Shown: positions 9,046 through 18,937 of the stretch, one piece after another
Numbering within the stretch: position 1 is the stretch's first letter
Layout of the letters: the number at the start of each line of letters is the position of its first letter
NCBI RefSeq assembly: GCF_014641655.1
Contig: NZ_BMID01000001.1
Coordinates: 744,001 to 808,000, forward strand
Length of the DNA: 64,000 nucleotides
Direction: 5' to 3'
Source: Pseudoblastomonas marina
Lineage (GTDB): Bacteria > Pseudomonadota > Alphaproteobacteria > Sphingomonadales > Sphingomonadaceae
Program-made: the position numbers and the translations under genes
Notes under the pieces: model-generated
The model's database searches: none
What the model was told of the DNA's origin: nothing
Seen by the model: only the letters and a program-made list of their open reading frames with translations

Positions 9046-10043
9046 CCGCGCCGCGCCGCCATCTCGCCCGCCATCTTCAAAGCGGCGATCGTGGCGCCCG
9101 GATCGGCGATCCCCTTTCCCGCTATCGCGAAGGCGGTGCCGTGGTCGGGCGCGGTGCGGATGAAGGGCAGACCCAGCGTCACGTTGACCCCCTGGTCGAA
9201 ATCGAGCGCCTTGACCGGGACCAGCGCCTGATCGTGATACATGCACAAGGCCGCGTCATAGGTCGTCCGGGCGCGGGGGGCGAACAGGGCGTCTGCCGGG
9301 TGGGGACCTGTCACCGACAGGCCGTCCGCTTCGAGCGCGGCGATGGCGGGTGCGATGATGCGAGCCTCCTCGTCACCGAAAGTGCCGTTTTCCCCGGCAT
9401 GCGGATTGAGTCCCGCGATTGCTAGGCGCGGTCGGGTGAGGCCGAAGTCGCGCTCCAGCGCCGCAGCCACGATCCGTGCGCGCGACACGATCAGGCCGGT
9501 GGTGAGGCGCGCGGGAACCTCCGCCAGCGCGACGTGGATCGTGAGCGGGACGGTGCGCAGGCTGGGTCCGGCGATCATCATCGCCACATCGTCGGGGCCG
9601 CGCCCCGCGGCGTCGGCGAGGAATTCGGTCTGGCCCGGAAAGGTGAAGCCGGTCGCCGCCAGCTGAGCCTTCGAGACCGGACCGGTGATTACGGCTCCGG
9701 CCCGACCGTCTTGCGCCAGTCGGGTCCCCTGCTCGAGTGACGCGCGGGCGATCGTGGCTCCGGCTTCGCTGGGGGAGCCGGGGCCGTAATGCCCGTCCTT
9801 GCCCTCGAGAACCGGAAGCGCCGCGTCGAACTGCGCGTCGGTCGCAGACGGATCATCTATTGCCGCGATGGCGAGCTTCAGGCCGCAATGCGCCGCGGCT
9901 TCTTCGAGCACCCGGCGTCCGCCGCAGACGAAGAACGGTTGCAGGCTGTGTCGATCGCGTTGCAGCCAGGCTGCCAATGCCAGTTCGGGGCCGATCCCGG
10001 CCGGATCGCCCAGCGTCAACGCGAGCGGGACCGGATCGGGCAA
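9042..10043 (-). CDS. pdxA: 4-hydroxythreonine-4-phosphate dehydrogenase
   Basis: A 333-residue NAD-dependent enzyme of DXP-dependent pyridoxal-5'-phosphate synthesis, oxidising 4-phosphohydroxy-L-threonine. The N-terminus [20 protein letters not shown] is diagnostic. The metal/substrate histidines are seen in [19 protein letters not shown] and [13 protein letters not shown], followed by [20 protein letters not shown]. Length matches the family. It starts 4 bases after the surA stop and overlaps ksgA, the conserved proteobacterial order. Confidence 0.96.
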   Translation of the reverse strand: MPDPVPLALTLGDPAGIGPELALAAWLQRDRHSLQPFFVCGGRRVLEEAAAHCGLKLAIAAIDDPSATDAQFDAALPVLEGKDGHYGPGSPSEAGATIARASLEQGTRLAQDGRAGAVITGPVSKAQLAATGFTFPGQTEFLADAAGRGPDDVAMMIAGPSLRTVPLTIHVALAEVPARLTTGLIVSRARIVAAALERDFGLTRPRLAIAGLNPHAGENGTFGDEEARIIAPAIAALEADGLSVTGPHPADALFAPRARTTYDAALCMYHDQALVPVKALDFDQGVNVTLGLPFIRTAPDHGTAFAIAGKGIADPGATIAALKMAGEMAARRG

Positions 10044-10047
10044 GGGA

Positions 10048-11412
10048 TCAACCGCCGACGAGTTCGGTGCCCGAGCCGTAGGTCACGATCGCATCACGGC
10101 GCAGGTCGCGCAGGAAGGCCTGCGCGCGCTTCTGGATGCGCTCGTCTTCGAGATCGGCGAGCACCTTGTCGAAATCGGGTGCGGCAGCAACCTGCGGATC
10201 GTCGCGGCCGCACAACATCAGCACACTGATCGAGTTGTCGCTCGCCGGGAAGGGGCGCGTGACCTGCCCGAGCGAGAGCGAAAGCAGTTCGCCCTGCAGG
10301 CTCGCAGGCAGGTTGCGCGCGGGCACTTCCTGGTTGCGCACGACGTTGAGCCCGAATTCCGCGCCGCCGCGATCAAGATCGCCGCAACCACGAATCGAGC
10401 GGACCTTGCCGAGATAGTCGGCCTGGAAAGCCTGGAAGGATTCCTCGGTCAGGCCGGCGGGCAGTTGCGCCGAGATCTGCGCCAGGCTCAGAAGTGCATC
10501 TCGCGGATCGGTGGTCAGCACGCGGCGCTTGTCGCGCAGGAGGAGGATCGAATAGCCGCCGGGGACTTCGACCGGTCCAAGCACCTGACCGACCTGCATA
10601 CCGCGCAGTTTTTCGGCGATCACGGGATCGATCCGGTCGAGTCGGAGCCAGCCCGAATCGCCGCCATTGGCCGCGGTCGAGATCTGCGAACGGCGCGCGG
10701 CGATGGCGCGAAAATCGGCGCCCTGCTGGATCGCCTGCACAATCTGCATCGCGGTCTGGCGGACCTGCTGATCGGTTTCGGGCGTAGCCGGCAGTGCGAT
10801 CTCGCCGTAGAAATATTCCTCTTGACCCTTAGCCGCTTCCTGGCGGGCGATGATCTCGCGAACCTCTTCCTCCGACACGTTGACGAAGGGCGAGACATAG
10901 CGCGACAGCAGGCGCTGCCACGCGAGTTCGGCGCGGATCTTGAACTTCAGGGCTTCGGACGAGGTGCCGAACTGGGCGAGGTATTCGTCCATCACGTTGG
11001 GGTTCTGGCCGAAATTCTGCTGCGCGACGCGATTGAAGGTCTGCATGACGCGTTCGTCCTCGACCGCCATGTCGTCTTCGGTCGCCTTCTGGATCTGGAT
11101 CAGCTCGTCGATCAGGCGATTGCGGATCGCCACGCGCAGCTGGTTCATTTCCTCGGGCGCGATCTCTTCATCGCGGCCCAACAGTTCGAGTGCGATCCGA
11201 CGCTCGATGTCGGTCCCGGTGATGATCGCTCCGCCGACCTTGGCCGAAGCCAGTCGCAGGTCGGGGTTTTGGCCGAGCAGCGTGGGATTGTCGGGAATGT
11301 CCAGGCCGCCGACATCGCCGACCTGCGCCGCAGCGGGCTGGGCCGAGAGGGCCATGGCGGCAACGGAAAGGAGCGCGCCGATGAACGGACGAAGCGCGAA
11401 TTTCTTCATCAT
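10048..11412 (-). CDS. surA: Periplasmic peptidyl-prolyl isomerase / outer-membrane protein chaperone, SurA family
   Basis: A 454-residue protein with a signal peptide (first about 27 residues, ending AAAQ). It has a SurA N-terminal domain (I..RIALELLGRDEEI..EEMNQLRVAIRNRLIDELIQIQ), then a parvulin (PpiC) domain around residues 175-290 with GGDSGWLRLDRIDP and GYSILLLRDKR. A second, poorly conserved C-terminal region follows. SurA escorts unfolded outer-membrane proteins such as LptD to the BAM machinery. Its position between lptD and pdxA is the classical one. The ATG at 11412 (MMKKF) is chosen because it directly precedes the signal peptide; the upstream extension is unlike a coding N-terminus. 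Confidence 0.92.
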   Translation of the reverse strand: MMKKFALRPFIGALLSVAAMALSAQPAAAQVGDVGGLDIPDNPTLLGQNPDLRLASAKVGGAIITGTDIERRIALELLGRDEEIAPEEMNQLRVAIRNRLIDELIQIQKATEDDMAVEDERVMQTFNRVAQQNFGQNPNVMDEYLAQFGTSSEALKFKIRAELAWQRLLSRYVSPFVNVSEEEVREIIARQEAAKGQEEYFYGEIALPATPETDQQVRQTAMQIVQAIQQGADFRAIAARRSQISTAANGGDSGWLRLDRIDPVIAEKLRGMQVGQVLGPVEVPGGYSILLLRDKRRVLTTDPRDALLSLAQISAQLPAGLTEESFQAFQADYLGKVRSIRGCGDLDRGGAEFGLNVVRNQEVPARNLPASLQGELLSLSLGQVTRPFPASDNSISVLMLCGRDDPQVAAAPDFDKVLADLEDERIQKRAQAFLRDLRRDAIVTYGSGTELVGG

Positions 11413-11554
11413 GTGGATCTCGATATCATCCAAAATTGCGGTTGCCCGAAGCGGGAAGCGACCCCTGGACGAGCTGGCCGGAGAATCTGCCCGCCGACGG
11501 ATTAACCGTCGCTGAGCCGTGTGCAAGGCCGGATAGCGGGTTTGACGGCCTTCT

Positions 11555-13888
11555 TCAATCGAAGCCCAGCCCCAACAGGTTGACGCTGAGGATAAAGGTG
11601 TTGCCGCGCACGGCGTCGCCGGTGGTCACGTAATCGCGCCGCCAGGTCAGGCCGAGCTCGAGGCAATCGTCGCGATAGGCCACGCCGAGCCGCGAACGCA
11701 GCAGATCGAATCCGTCCGCCGTGAGTGTCGGGTCCTCGTCGCGATCGGTGAGGTTGGCGACCATCGAGCCGAACACCGACCAGTAGTCGAACAGCGCCAG
11801 CCGACCGGCGAGACGCAATTCCTCGCGGTCGCGCAGATCCTCGATCGCAAGGTCGACATTGCGGTTCAGCCGCAGGTAGCCGATTTCGAGATAAGTCCGA
11901 CTGCTGCCCACGACCGCGTCGAATTCATTGCGCCGCACCGCGAAGTTGTCCTTGTCGAGCCGGAACCGATGGGTGACCTTGACGAAATCCTTGTAGCGGA
12001 TCTCGGTGCGCCCGACGAAGTCGGAAACATTGCCCGACAGCCCGGTGCCGTCGGGCAGGATCGTCTTTTCCTCGCTCAGCCGATAGGATTGGCCAACCGT
12101 GGCGAAGATGCGCCAGCCGGGAAATTCAGCGCGCCAGTCGACCCCGTAGGTGAGCCTCACCCCGTCCTCGACCCGGTCGTAACCGGGGAAACGATTGAGC
12201 GCGAACAGATTGCTCGTTTCGAGGTCAATCGCACGGCTGTCCTCGTTGGGGATCGCGAGATTGCGCAATTGCGGGCTCGCCACCAGCTGGACCCGCGGCG
12301 TGAGCACCTGCGTGCCGCCGAGGAATTCGCCCACGAACGGCCATTTGACGTCGGCCGCCGCGGTGACGATGCCGCGGGTCTGCCATCCCTCGATCCCGCG
12401 ATAGAGCGCGGTGGGAGTGCTGGCATTGTCGTCCGAATGGTACACGTCGCCCCGCACCAGCGCGGTCAATGTTAACTGCTGCCCCAGCGGGGTAATCCGC
12501 CGCCAGTCCCACTGCGCCTTGGCGAAGGCGCGCTGCGTGTCCTGGCCCTCGGGCCGCAGGATGTTGAGCGAGTTGACCTGCAGCGTGACATTGCCGCCGG
12601 CGATCGGATCGGCGATCCGGGTGCGAAAATCGACGGCCGGCAGCGCCATCGGAACCTGTCCCTGGTCCTGCCCCGCGCGCAGCGTCTGCGTCGCCCAGCC
12701 GGCGAGGGTGAAATAGGTATCCTGCGAGATGTACTCGGCGTTGACGGTCGAGCGCAGCCGGTCCTCCCGGCTGATGTCGTAACGTCGCAGGAAGGTGCGG
12801 TCGGACGCGATCCGGGTCGAATGGGTGAGCGACCAGTTCTCATCGAACTGGAACTTGCCGTTGGTGAACAGATAGCCGCGGAATTGGTCGCCCGCCTCGC
12901 TGGTGGTGCCGGCGATCGAGCGTTTCTCCGAATAGGTCGCGTATCCGGTCGCCTGGAACGCACCCTGGTCGGTCAGGTGGCGATATTGCGCCGATACCAT
13001 CGGCGGTGCTTCGGTGTAGAGATAGCCCGAAACGAGCAGGTCCCGGTTCTTGTCGAGCCGCATATAATAGCTGTCGCTGATCTCGATCCCGTTGCTTTCG
13101 GAAAAGCGCACGTCGGGGATCAGCACGCCCGATACTGCGCGCCCGTCGGTGGTCACCGACAGGCCCGGCAGCGGAACGAGCCGTGCGCCGAACAGCTCGA
13201 GATAGGCTCCGTCGAAACGCAGGACCTGGTCGCTTTCGTCGTAGACGACGCGCCGCGCCGTGATCCGCCAGCTGGGATCCTTGGGGCAGCCGTCCCCGGT
13301 CTGGACGGCGCAGGCGGAAAACGCCGCCCGGTCGAGCGCGATATCGCCGTTCGCGTCGCGCTGCGCCTCGGCCGCTGCGAGCCGGCCGCCCTGCGCCAGC
13401 ACCAGCAACAGGTCCTGCATCGCGCCGGCATCGAGCTCGTCGGTCAGTTCGACCCGGTTGGTGAGCAGCTGGTTGCCTTCGCCGTCGACCACTCGCACAT
13501 TGCCTTCGGCGACGATCTCGCCGGTGGCTTCGTTCCAGCGCACCAGGTCGGCGCGCACCGAGCGTTCGCCCTGGCGCAGCACCACATTGCCGCGCGCGGT
13601 GACGGCAGAACTGCCGGCATCGTATTCGACGCTGTCGGCCTCGAACCCCACGCGGCCTTCACCGGGGTCCGCGATCGCGGGAACCGGAGCGGTCTCGGCA
13701 TCCTGCAGCTCGAGCGACGGGATCTGGTCGGGAGGCGTTTCCTCGGTTTTGTCCTGCGCGCTCTCGACGCCCGGGGCATCGCCGGATTGCGCCAGCGACT
13801 GGCTCGGCCAGAGCGCAAGCGTCGCCACGCCTCCCAGCAATGCGGCATGCCGCACGAAACCTCGCCAATCGCTAACCCGCCGGACCAT
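11555..13888 (-). CDS. lptD: LPS-assembly protein LptD
   Basis: A 777-residue outer-membrane protein that inserts lipopolysaccharide into the outer leaflet with LptE. Residues 1-34 form a signal peptide (ending SLAQ). An OstA/LptA-like beta-jellyroll follows around residues 80-150 (AVTARGNVVLRQGERSVRAD, GEIVAEGNVRVVDGEGNQ). The long C-terminal beta-barrel contains GVLIPDVRFSESNGIEISDSYY and repeated Tyr/Arg-rich strands, and ends ILSVNLLGLGFD. ATG 13888 is preferred since it opens the signal peptide. First gene of lptD-surA-pdxA-ksgA and divergent from pepA across about 100 bases that must hold both promoters. Confidence 0.94.
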   Translation of the reverse strand: MVRRVSDWRGFVRHAALLGGVATLALWPSQSLAQSGDAPGVESAQDKTEETPPDQIPSLELQDAETAPVPAIADPGEGRVGFEADSVEYDAGSSAVTARGNVVLRQGERSVRADLVRWNEATGEIVAEGNVRVVDGEGNQLLTNRVELTDELDAGAMQDLLLVLAQGGRLAAAEAQRDANGDIALDRAAFSACAVQTGDGCPKDPSWRITARRVVYDESDQVLRFDGAYLELFGARLVPLPGLSVTTDGRAVSGVLIPDVRFSESNGIEISDSYYMRLDKNRDLLVSGYLYTEAPPMVSAQYRHLTDQGAFQATGYATYSEKRSIAGTTSEAGDQFRGYLFTNGKFQFDENWSLTHSTRIASDRTFLRRYDISREDRLRSTVNAEYISQDTYFTLAGWATQTLRAGQDQGQVPMALPAVDFRTRIADPIAGGNVTLQVNSLNILRPEGQDTQRAFAKAQWDWRRITPLGQQLTLTALVRGDVYHSDDNASTPTALYRGIEGWQTRGIVTAAADVKWPFVGEFLGGTQVLTPRVQLVASPQLRNLAIPNEDSRAIDLETSNLFALNRFPGYDRVEDGVRLTYGVDWRAEFPGWRIFATVGQSYRLSEEKTILPDGTGLSGNVSDFVGRTEIRYKDFVKVTHRFRLDKDNFAVRRNEFDAVVGSSRTYLEIGYLRLNRNVDLAIEDLRDREELRLAGRLALFDYWSVFGSMVANLTDRDEDPTLTADGFDLLRSRLGVAYRDDCLELGLTWRRDYVTTGDAVRGNTFILSVNLLGLGFD

Positions 13889-13986
13889 GGCTTGCCTATC
13901 GCACCGCCCGCGCCTAATCGCAATCGTACTTTCGCGAGGCCCCTGGGCCCCATGCGACCCCTGCAGAATCACTCCCTGGAGACCAC

Positions 13987-15426
13987 ATGAAAATCCGTTT
14001 CGCCGATAGTAGCAGCGACAATTCCGCGCTGCGGATCGTTCCCGTCGCCAAGGACAGCCTGCCCGCTTCCCTGCCGCAGGCGGTTAAGGACGCTGCCGGG
14101 CGCGCCCGCTTCGTCGGCAAGGGCGGGCAGGTGCTCGAACTGTTCCACGATGGCGAGCGGATGGCGCTGGTCGGTACGGGGGACGACAACAAGCCTGCCT
14201 CCTTCGAGAAGGCCGGCGGCGCGGTCGTCGCGAAATACTGGACCAGCGGTGAAAAGGTGATCGCTCTCGACGTGTCGGAAAGTGGTCTCGATGGCGCGCA
14301 GATCGCTTCGATCCTCCTCGGTATGCGCTCCCGCAACTGGCGCCACGAACGCTTCCGCACCAAGCTGAAGGACGACCAGAAGCGCACGCTCGAGACGATC
14401 GAGGTCGTCGGCGGTCCCGCCGATTCAGCGGACGCATGGGAAATCGAGTCGGCGGTTGCCGACGGGATGGACCTGACCCGTCACCTCGTCGCCGAGCCGG
14501 CCAACACGATCTATCCCGAAACCTTCGTCGATTATTGCCGCGAGGCCTATGCAGGCACGGGGCTCGAGATCACCGTGCTCGATAAGGACCAGATGACCGC
14601 GCTCGGCATGGGCTCGCTGCTCGGCGTGGCTCAGGGCTCGGTGCGCGAACCGCGCCTGCTGTGCGTCAAGTGGAGCGGTGGTGCCGCGGACGAGGCGCCG
14701 ACCGCCTTCGTCGGCAAGGGCGTAACCTTCGATACCGGCGGTATTTCGCTCAAGCCGGGGCCGGGAATGGGCGACATGAAATTCGACATGGGCGGCGCGG
14801 GTGCCGTGGCCGGTGCCATGCTGACGCTGGCCAAGCGCAAGGCGAAAGCGAACGTGATCGGCGTTTGCGGGCTGGTCGAGAACATGCCCGATGCCGCCGC
14901 GCAGCGTCCGGGCGACGTCGTGACCTCGATGTCGGGCCAGACGATCGAAGTGCTCAACACCGATGCCGAAGGCCGACTCGTGCTCGCCGATGCGCTGCAT
15001 TGGGTCCAGGTCGAGCACAAGCCTGCGCGGATCATCGATTTCGCCACGCTGACCGGTGCAATGATCATCGCGCTCGGCAGCGAGCATGGCGGACTGTTTT
15101 CGAACAATGACGAACTCGCCGAAGACCTGCTCTCCGCGGGTATCGAGAGCGGCGACAAGCTGTGGCGTTTCCCGCTCTCGCCCGCTTACGACAAGCTGCT
15201 CGACAGCCCGATCGCGGATATGCAGAACATCGGCCCGAAGGGGGCCGGTTCGATCACCGCTGCGCAGTTCATCCAGCGATTCATCATGGACGACACGCCG
15301 TGGGCGCATTGCGATATCGCCGGCATGGTCTGGGCGGAAAAGCCCGGCGCGACCTGGGACAAGGGCGCCACCGGTTACGGCGTGCGCCTGATCGACCGCT
15401 TCATTCGCGACACGGTGGAGTCCTGA
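13987..15426 (+). CDS. pepA: Leucyl aminopeptidase (M17 family)
   Basis: A 479-residue zinc/manganese aminopeptidase removing N-terminal residues from peptides in the cytoplasm. The C-terminal catalytic domain shows GKGVTFDTGGISLKPG (metal-binding Lys/Asp), the KFDMGGAGAVAGAM segment and the M17 signature NTDAEGRLVLADALHW. The N-terminal macro-like domain is less conserved. In proteobacteria pepA commonly neighbours holC and the lptD region, as here. Confidence 0.94.
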   Translation: MKIRFADSSSDNSALRIVPVAKDSLPASLPQAVKDAAGRARFVGKGGQVLELFHDGERMALVGTGDDNKPASFEKAGGAVVAKYWTSGEKVIALDVSESGLDGAQIASILLGMRSRNWRHERFRTKLKDDQKRTLETIEVVGGPADSADAWEIESAVADGMDLTRHLVAEPANTIYPETFVDYCREAYAGTGLEITVLDKDQMTALGMGSLLGVAQGSVREPRLLCVKWSGGAADEAPTAFVGKGVTFDTGGISLKPGPGMGDMKFDMGGAGAVAGAMLTLAKRKAKANVIGVCGLVENMPDAAAQRPGDVVTSMSGQTIEVLNTDAEGRLVLADALHWVQVEHKPARIIDFATLTGAMIIALGSEHGGLFSNNDELAEDLLSAGIESGDKLWRFPLSPAYDKLLDSPIADMQNIGPKGAGSITAAQFIQRFIMDDTPWAHCDIAGMVWAEKPGATWDKGATGYGVRLIDRFIRDTVES

Positions 15427-15481
15427 GCCCCGCGCTGATGTCCAGGAGTCGCCGGGAAATCGGCTGGCGAAGCGAGGCCTG

Positions 15482-15901
15482 ATGCGGGTCGATTTCTACG
15501 TTCTCGGCAATGCCGCGCCCGAAAGCATTGTTCCGGGGCTCGCGGCCAAGTCGGTCGGGGCGGGCGAGCGCCTGCTGGTGGTTTCGGCCCAGTCGGCCCA
15601 GCGCGCGGCGCTGTCCGACGCGCTTTGGTCGCAGGACGGGTTCCTTGCCCACGGCGAGACGCATCGCGAGCGCCAGCCGATCCTGCTCGGGGACACACTC
15701 GATGCGGCAAACGGCGCGAAGCTGCTCTGCCTTGCCGACGGTGAATGGCGCGAGGATCCGGCTTTCGAACGGATCTTCTACCTGTTCGACGACGATCACC
15801 GCGATGCGGCCCGGCAGGTCTGGCGCGATGTTTCGGCGCGCGACGGGGTCAAGGCTTATTTCTGGAAGCAGGACGGTGGCAAATGGCGGCAGGGTCCCTG
15901 A
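15482..15901 (+). CDS. holC: DNA polymerase III subunit chi
   Basis: A 139-residue protein of the HolC family. Chi joins the clamp loader to SSB through psi in E. coli. Features are the N-terminal MRVDFYVLG strand, RLLVVSAQSAQRAALSDALWS, the central LCLADGEWREDPAFERIFYLFDD and the C-terminal AYFWKQDGGKWRQ, characteristic of alphaproteobacterial chi. It follows pepA by 55 bases, the usual pepA-holC pairing. Confidence 0.9.
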   Translation: MRVDFYVLGNAAPESIVPGLAAKSVGAGERLLVVSAQSAQRAALSDALWSQDGFLAHGETHRERQPILLGDTLDAANGAKLLCLADGEWREDPAFERIFYLFDDDHRDAARQVWRDVSARDGVKAYFWKQDGGKWRQGP

Positions 15902-15932
15902 ACTGCTAAGGTCCTAGACGAAGGAGAAAATC

Positions 15933-16421
15933 ATGCGTGTCACTGCCGCATTGCTGGCCGTTTCCCTGCTCGCCGCCTGTTCGGATGCGGGCGAAGATGG
16001 CACCAAGGTCACAACGCCGGAAGGCGAGGTGACGATCGACGATACCGAGAACGGCGATGTCCGGATCACGAGCAAGGACGGCAAGTCGGTGTCGATCGAC
16101 CAGCGCAAAGGCAATGACGCGCAGTGGCCGAAAGGGTTCGCTCCCTATCCCGGCGCGACCGTCACCAGCGACATCGCGATGGGCGGCGACAGCGGATCGG
16201 GCAAGATCATCGCCTTCACTTCGGACGACACGCCGCAGCAAGTGGCGGACTTCTATCGCCGCCAGGCCGAAGCGGCCGGGTTCGAAATCGAGATGGAGCT
16301 GTCGGTCAATGATGGCCGGATGGTCGCGGGCGAAAAGTCCGACGGGACCGGCTTCGCGATCAACGCTTCGGCCGACGAGGAAGGCACCTCCGCCTCGCTG
16401 ACGGTCGGCCGCAGCCGCTAA
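15933..16421 (+). CDS. Putative lipoprotein of unknown function
   Basis: A 162-residue protein with a lipoprotein signal peptide: short basic start, hydrophobic core and lipobox LLAAC, predicting acylation at Cys-16. The mature N-terminus is acidic with several short VTI/VRI/VSI strands (GEVTIDDTENGDVRITSKDGKSVSI read in pieces as a beta-hairpin repeat). A domain with DDTPQQVADFYRRQAEAAGFEIEMEL then follows, the pattern seen in small periplasmic domains that sense or bind through an alpha/beta fold. AAGGAG precedes the ATG. No specific function is readable. Confidence 0.75.
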   Translation: MRVTAALLAVSLLAACSDAGEDGTKVTTPEGEVTIDDTENGDVRITSKDGKSVSIDQRKGNDAQWPKGFAPYPGATVTSDIAMGGDSGSGKIIAFTSDDTPQQVADFYRRQAEAAGFEIEMELSVNDGRMVAGEKSDGTGFAINASADEEGTSASLTVGRSR

Positions 16422-16536
16422 CCCTGCCGTCGCGCAGATACGCGACATGCTTGCCCCCTGCGCGCGCGGGCGCTAGGGGCGCGCGCGAGAACAATCTCCC
16501 CCTTCGAACTCCAATCGAACATCCAAGGAATTCCCC

Positions 16537-16959
16537 ATGGCGGTTACCCGCACCTTTTCGATCATCAAGCCCGACGCCACGCGTCGCAACCTCACCGGTG
16601 CCGTCACCAAGATGCTCGAAGAAGCCGGCCTGCGTGTCGTCGCTTCCAAGCGCATCAAGATGACCCGCGAACAGGCCGAAGGCTTCTACGAAGTCCACAA
16701 GGAACGCCCGTTCTACGGCGAACTGTGCGATTTCATGACCTCGGGCCCGGTCGTCGTGCAGGTCCTCGAAGGCGAAGACGCCGTGAAGCGCAACCGCGAC
16801 ATCATGGGCGCGACCAATCCCGACGACGCCGACGAAGGCACGATCCGCAAGACCTACGCCGAATCGATCGAAGCAAATTCGGTCCACGGCTCGGACAGCG
16901 ACGAGAACGCCGCCAAGGAAATCGCTTTCTTCTTCGACGAAGACGAAATCGTCGGCTGA
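16537..16959 (+). CDS. ndk: Nucleoside diphosphate kinase
   Basis: A 140-residue enzyme equilibrating NTPs and NDPs by ping-pong phosphotransfer through a histidine. The N-terminal [14 protein letters not shown] and the active-site [20 protein letters not shown] (phospho-His in VHGSD) are intact, and the length is typical. AAGGAA lies upstream of the ATG. Monocistronic with a terminator 30 bases downstream. Confidence 0.97.
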   Translation: MAVTRTFSIIKPDATRRNLTGAVTKMLEEAGLRVVASKRIKMTREQAEGFYEVHKERPFYGELCDFMTSGPVVVQVLEGEDAVKRNRDIMGATNPDDADEGTIRKTYAESIEANSVHGSDSDENAAKEIAFFFDEDEIVG

Positions 16960-16989
16960 ACTCTTCCGGCACATGCTGGTAACAAACAG

Positions 16990-17015
16990 GCGGCGCACCC
17001 CGACGGGTGCGCCGC
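16990..17015 (+). terminator. ndk terminator
   Basis: Perfect 11-bp stem GCGGCGCACCC/GGGTGCGCCGC with loop CGAC, followed by TTGTTTCGTTTC. It lies about 30 bases after the ndk stop. Confidence 0.88.
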
Positions 17016-17049
17016 TTGTTTCGTTTCGGGGGCACCCCATCTGGCGCGA

Positions 17050-17442
17050 ATGAACCGCAAACCGCGCCTCGACCACCTCACCATCCTCTATACCGACCGC
17101 GAGGCAAGCGAGCGGCACTACGGGATCCTTCTGCCCCTGATCGGTTTCAGCTCTCCCAAGCCGGGAATCTGGACCGACGGCGACGGCTTCTGGCTGCAGT
17201 TCCAGAAGGCGAAGGCGGAAACGTCACCTTATGAGCGCTACGGCGCGGGATTGAACCACTGGGGCTTCGCTATGGAAACTCCCGAAGCGGTCGAGGAATT
17301 GAGGTCTGCCTTGATCGACCAGGGTATTGCCGTTCAGGAGATCCAGGATCTCGGCGGCGCGCGCGCGCTGTTCCTCCCCGATCCCGATGGATTGCGGGCC
17401 GAATTCACTTGGTACCCCGAAGGAATGGCGGCGGTGGGGTGA
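17050..17442 (+). CDS. VOC-family protein (glyoxalase/dioxygenase-like)
   Basis: A 130-residue vicinal-oxygen-chelate fold protein. It begins RLDHLTILYTDREASERHYGILL, the typical first metal-ligand strand with His, and continues with GLNHWGFAMETPEAVEEL (second histidine) and the terminal DPDGLRAEFTWYPEG (Glu ligand). This is a single VOC repeat pair. The substrate cannot be inferred; members act as glyoxalases, lyases or resistance proteins. Confidence 0.85.
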   Translation: MNRKPRLDHLTILYTDREASERHYGILLPLIGFSSPKPGIWTDGDGFWLQFQKAKAETSPYERYGAGLNHWGFAMETPEAVEELRSALIDQGIAVQEIQDLGGARALFLPDPDGLRAEFTWYPEGMAAVG

Positions 17443-17525
17443 CGTAATAAAACTACAATATGCAGCCGATCTGACGCCGTAAATTGCTTGGGTTAATCGA
17501 TTCGCGCAAAGTTCGTTCGGCTGCT

Positions 17526-17975
17526 ATGCCGAGTCGCATGGTGTGGAAATCCCGACAGGCACTGCGCGTGGTCGACGGTTTTATTGCCGCCGTTAATGCA
17601 CATGACGCCCGCTCGGCCGCCCAGCTGCTCCATCCCGACGTGACCTATATCGACAGTGTCGGCGGGCGGATCCGGGGCCGCGACGATTGCGCGCTCGCCC
17701 TCGAGCGGTTTGCGCATCTCGACGATCTTTTCACGATGCACATCGACAAGAAGACGGTGACCTTGCCCGAGGTCTTGCTGACCGGCTTCACCACGGCGCG
17801 CGATCCGCGCCTCGCGAGCAAGACATTGTGGCGCGCGGAAGTGAGGGACGGAATGCTTTACGCCTGGCAGAGCTTCGGACGCGGCAATCCGCCCCCGCTC
17901 GCGCGCATGCTGATGCAGAAGCGTCCGGCACCCACCGGCGGCAGCTTCGCCAGCCTGCTCGTCGGAACGCCCTAG
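17526..17975 (+). CDS. NTF2/SnoaL-like protein
   Basis: A 149-residue protein with the cone-shaped alpha+beta NTF2-like pattern: an N-terminal helix RVVDGFIAAVNAHDARSAAQLLHPDVTYIDSVGGRIRGRDD, read as the classic helix then 'D..Y.D' strand, followed by helices and the closing AEVRDGMLYAWQSFGR. Enzymatic residues are not obvious. Starts at ATG 17526 or 17538; a TTG at 17484 would add 14 unconvincing residues. It ends 4 bases inside the convergent purN gene. Confidence 0.7.
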   Translation: MPSRMVWKSRQALRVVDGFIAAVNAHDARSAAQLLHPDVTYIDSVGGRIRGRDDCALALERFAHLDDLFTMHIDKKTVTLPEVLLTGFTTARDPRLASKTLWRAEVRDGMLYAWQSFGRGNPPPLARMLMQKRPAPTGGSFASLLVGTP

Positions 17976-18937
17976 AACTCGTCTGCGACCTGCTGCAGCT
18001 TCGCCAGGCGCTTGGGCGCGACCGCGGCCCAGCTGCGCGCCAGCCAGTCGTCGACATGATCCCAATCGGTATCGGGCCGGTCGAGCCGGAGCGCGATCCA
18101 GCCCGCAGTTCCGTAATAGGCGGGGCGGTAATAGCGCTCTGGGTCGCGCTCGATCAGCGCGTTCATCTCGTCGACCCCGCTCGTCTTGACCAGGAGCGAG
18201 ATCGCTTCCTCGCCGTGATGGCGATCGCTGAAATAGGCGAAGTATTTGCCGCTCTTGCCCGCCAGCTTCCAGCCCGGCGCACCGTGGCTCGGGCGCTCCT
18301 CGGTCTCGACCTGGGCCAGTGCCAGCTCGCGAACGCGCTGCAGCAGCCAGTCCGGATCGTAGCATCGCCCGACATACCGACCGAGCACGCGCGGATAGAG
18401 CTGGTGTTCGGCAAATTTCACCCGTGCGGCGAGCGTCTCGGGCGTGTCTTCGGAGCGGATCGCGATCTCGAGCTGGCCGAGCACCGGCCCGTCGTCCAAT
18501 TCGGGCGTTACCAGGTGAACCGAGCAACCATGCGTCGCATCGCCCGCCTCGAGCGCGCGGGCGTGCGTGTCGAGCCCCTTGTACTTGGGTAGCAGCGAGG
18601 GATGGATATTGAGCAGGCGTCCTTCCCAGCGCGAGACGATTTCAGCCCCGAGAATCCGCATATACCCTGCCAGCGCGATGTATTGTGCGCCGCTTTCGCG
18701 GATTGCCGCATCCATCGCCGCATCGTGCTCGGTGCGGTCCATTCCGCGATGCGCCAGCGCGAATGTCGGCACATTTTCGTCGCGCGCGAGCGCGAGGCCT
18801 TCGGCATCGGGATCGTTGCTCGCGACGAGTACGATCTCGTAGGGGGAATCGTCGAACCTGCTCGCATAGAGCAGCGCGGCCATGTTGGTGCCGGTGCCCG
18901 ACAGCAGTACCGCGACTTTCGCGCGTTCACGCGTCAT
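17972..18937 (-). CDS. purN: Phosphoribosylglycinamide formyltransferase fused to an MmcQ/YjbR-like domain
   Basis: A 321-residue protein. Residues 1-190 are PurN, which formylates GAR with 10-formyl-THF in purine synthesis: [13 protein letters not shown], catalytic Asn110 and His112 in [14 protein letters not shown], and Asp148 in [11 protein letters not shown]. PurN normally ends here (about 190-215 residues). The extra 120 residues ([18 protein letters not shown]..., [25 protein letters not shown]) match the MmcQ/YjbR 'CyaY-like, double-wing' fold, which usually occurs as a separate small protein. The start overlaps the purM stop by 11 bases, so the two are translationally coupled. Confidence 0.93.
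   Translation of the reverse strand: MTRERAKVAVLLSGTGTNMAALLYASRFDDSPYEIVLVASNDPDAEGLALARDENVPTFALAHRGMDRTEHDAAMDAAIRESGAQYIALAGYMRILGAEIVSRWEGRLLNIHPSLLPKYKGLDTHARALEAGDATHGCSVHLVTPELDDGPVLGQLEIAIRSEDTPETLAARVKFAEHQLYPRVLGRYVGRCYDPDWLLQRVRELALAQVETEERPSHGAPGWKLAGKSGKYFAYFSDRHHGEEAISLLVKTSGVDEMNALIERDPERYYRPAYYGTAGWIALRLDRPDTDWDHVDDWLARSWAAVAPKRLAKLQQVADEF

Noticed and set aside
9799-11505. Plus-strand open frame of 568 codons across surA and pdxA
   Set aside because: Antisense to two conserved genes in conserved order.
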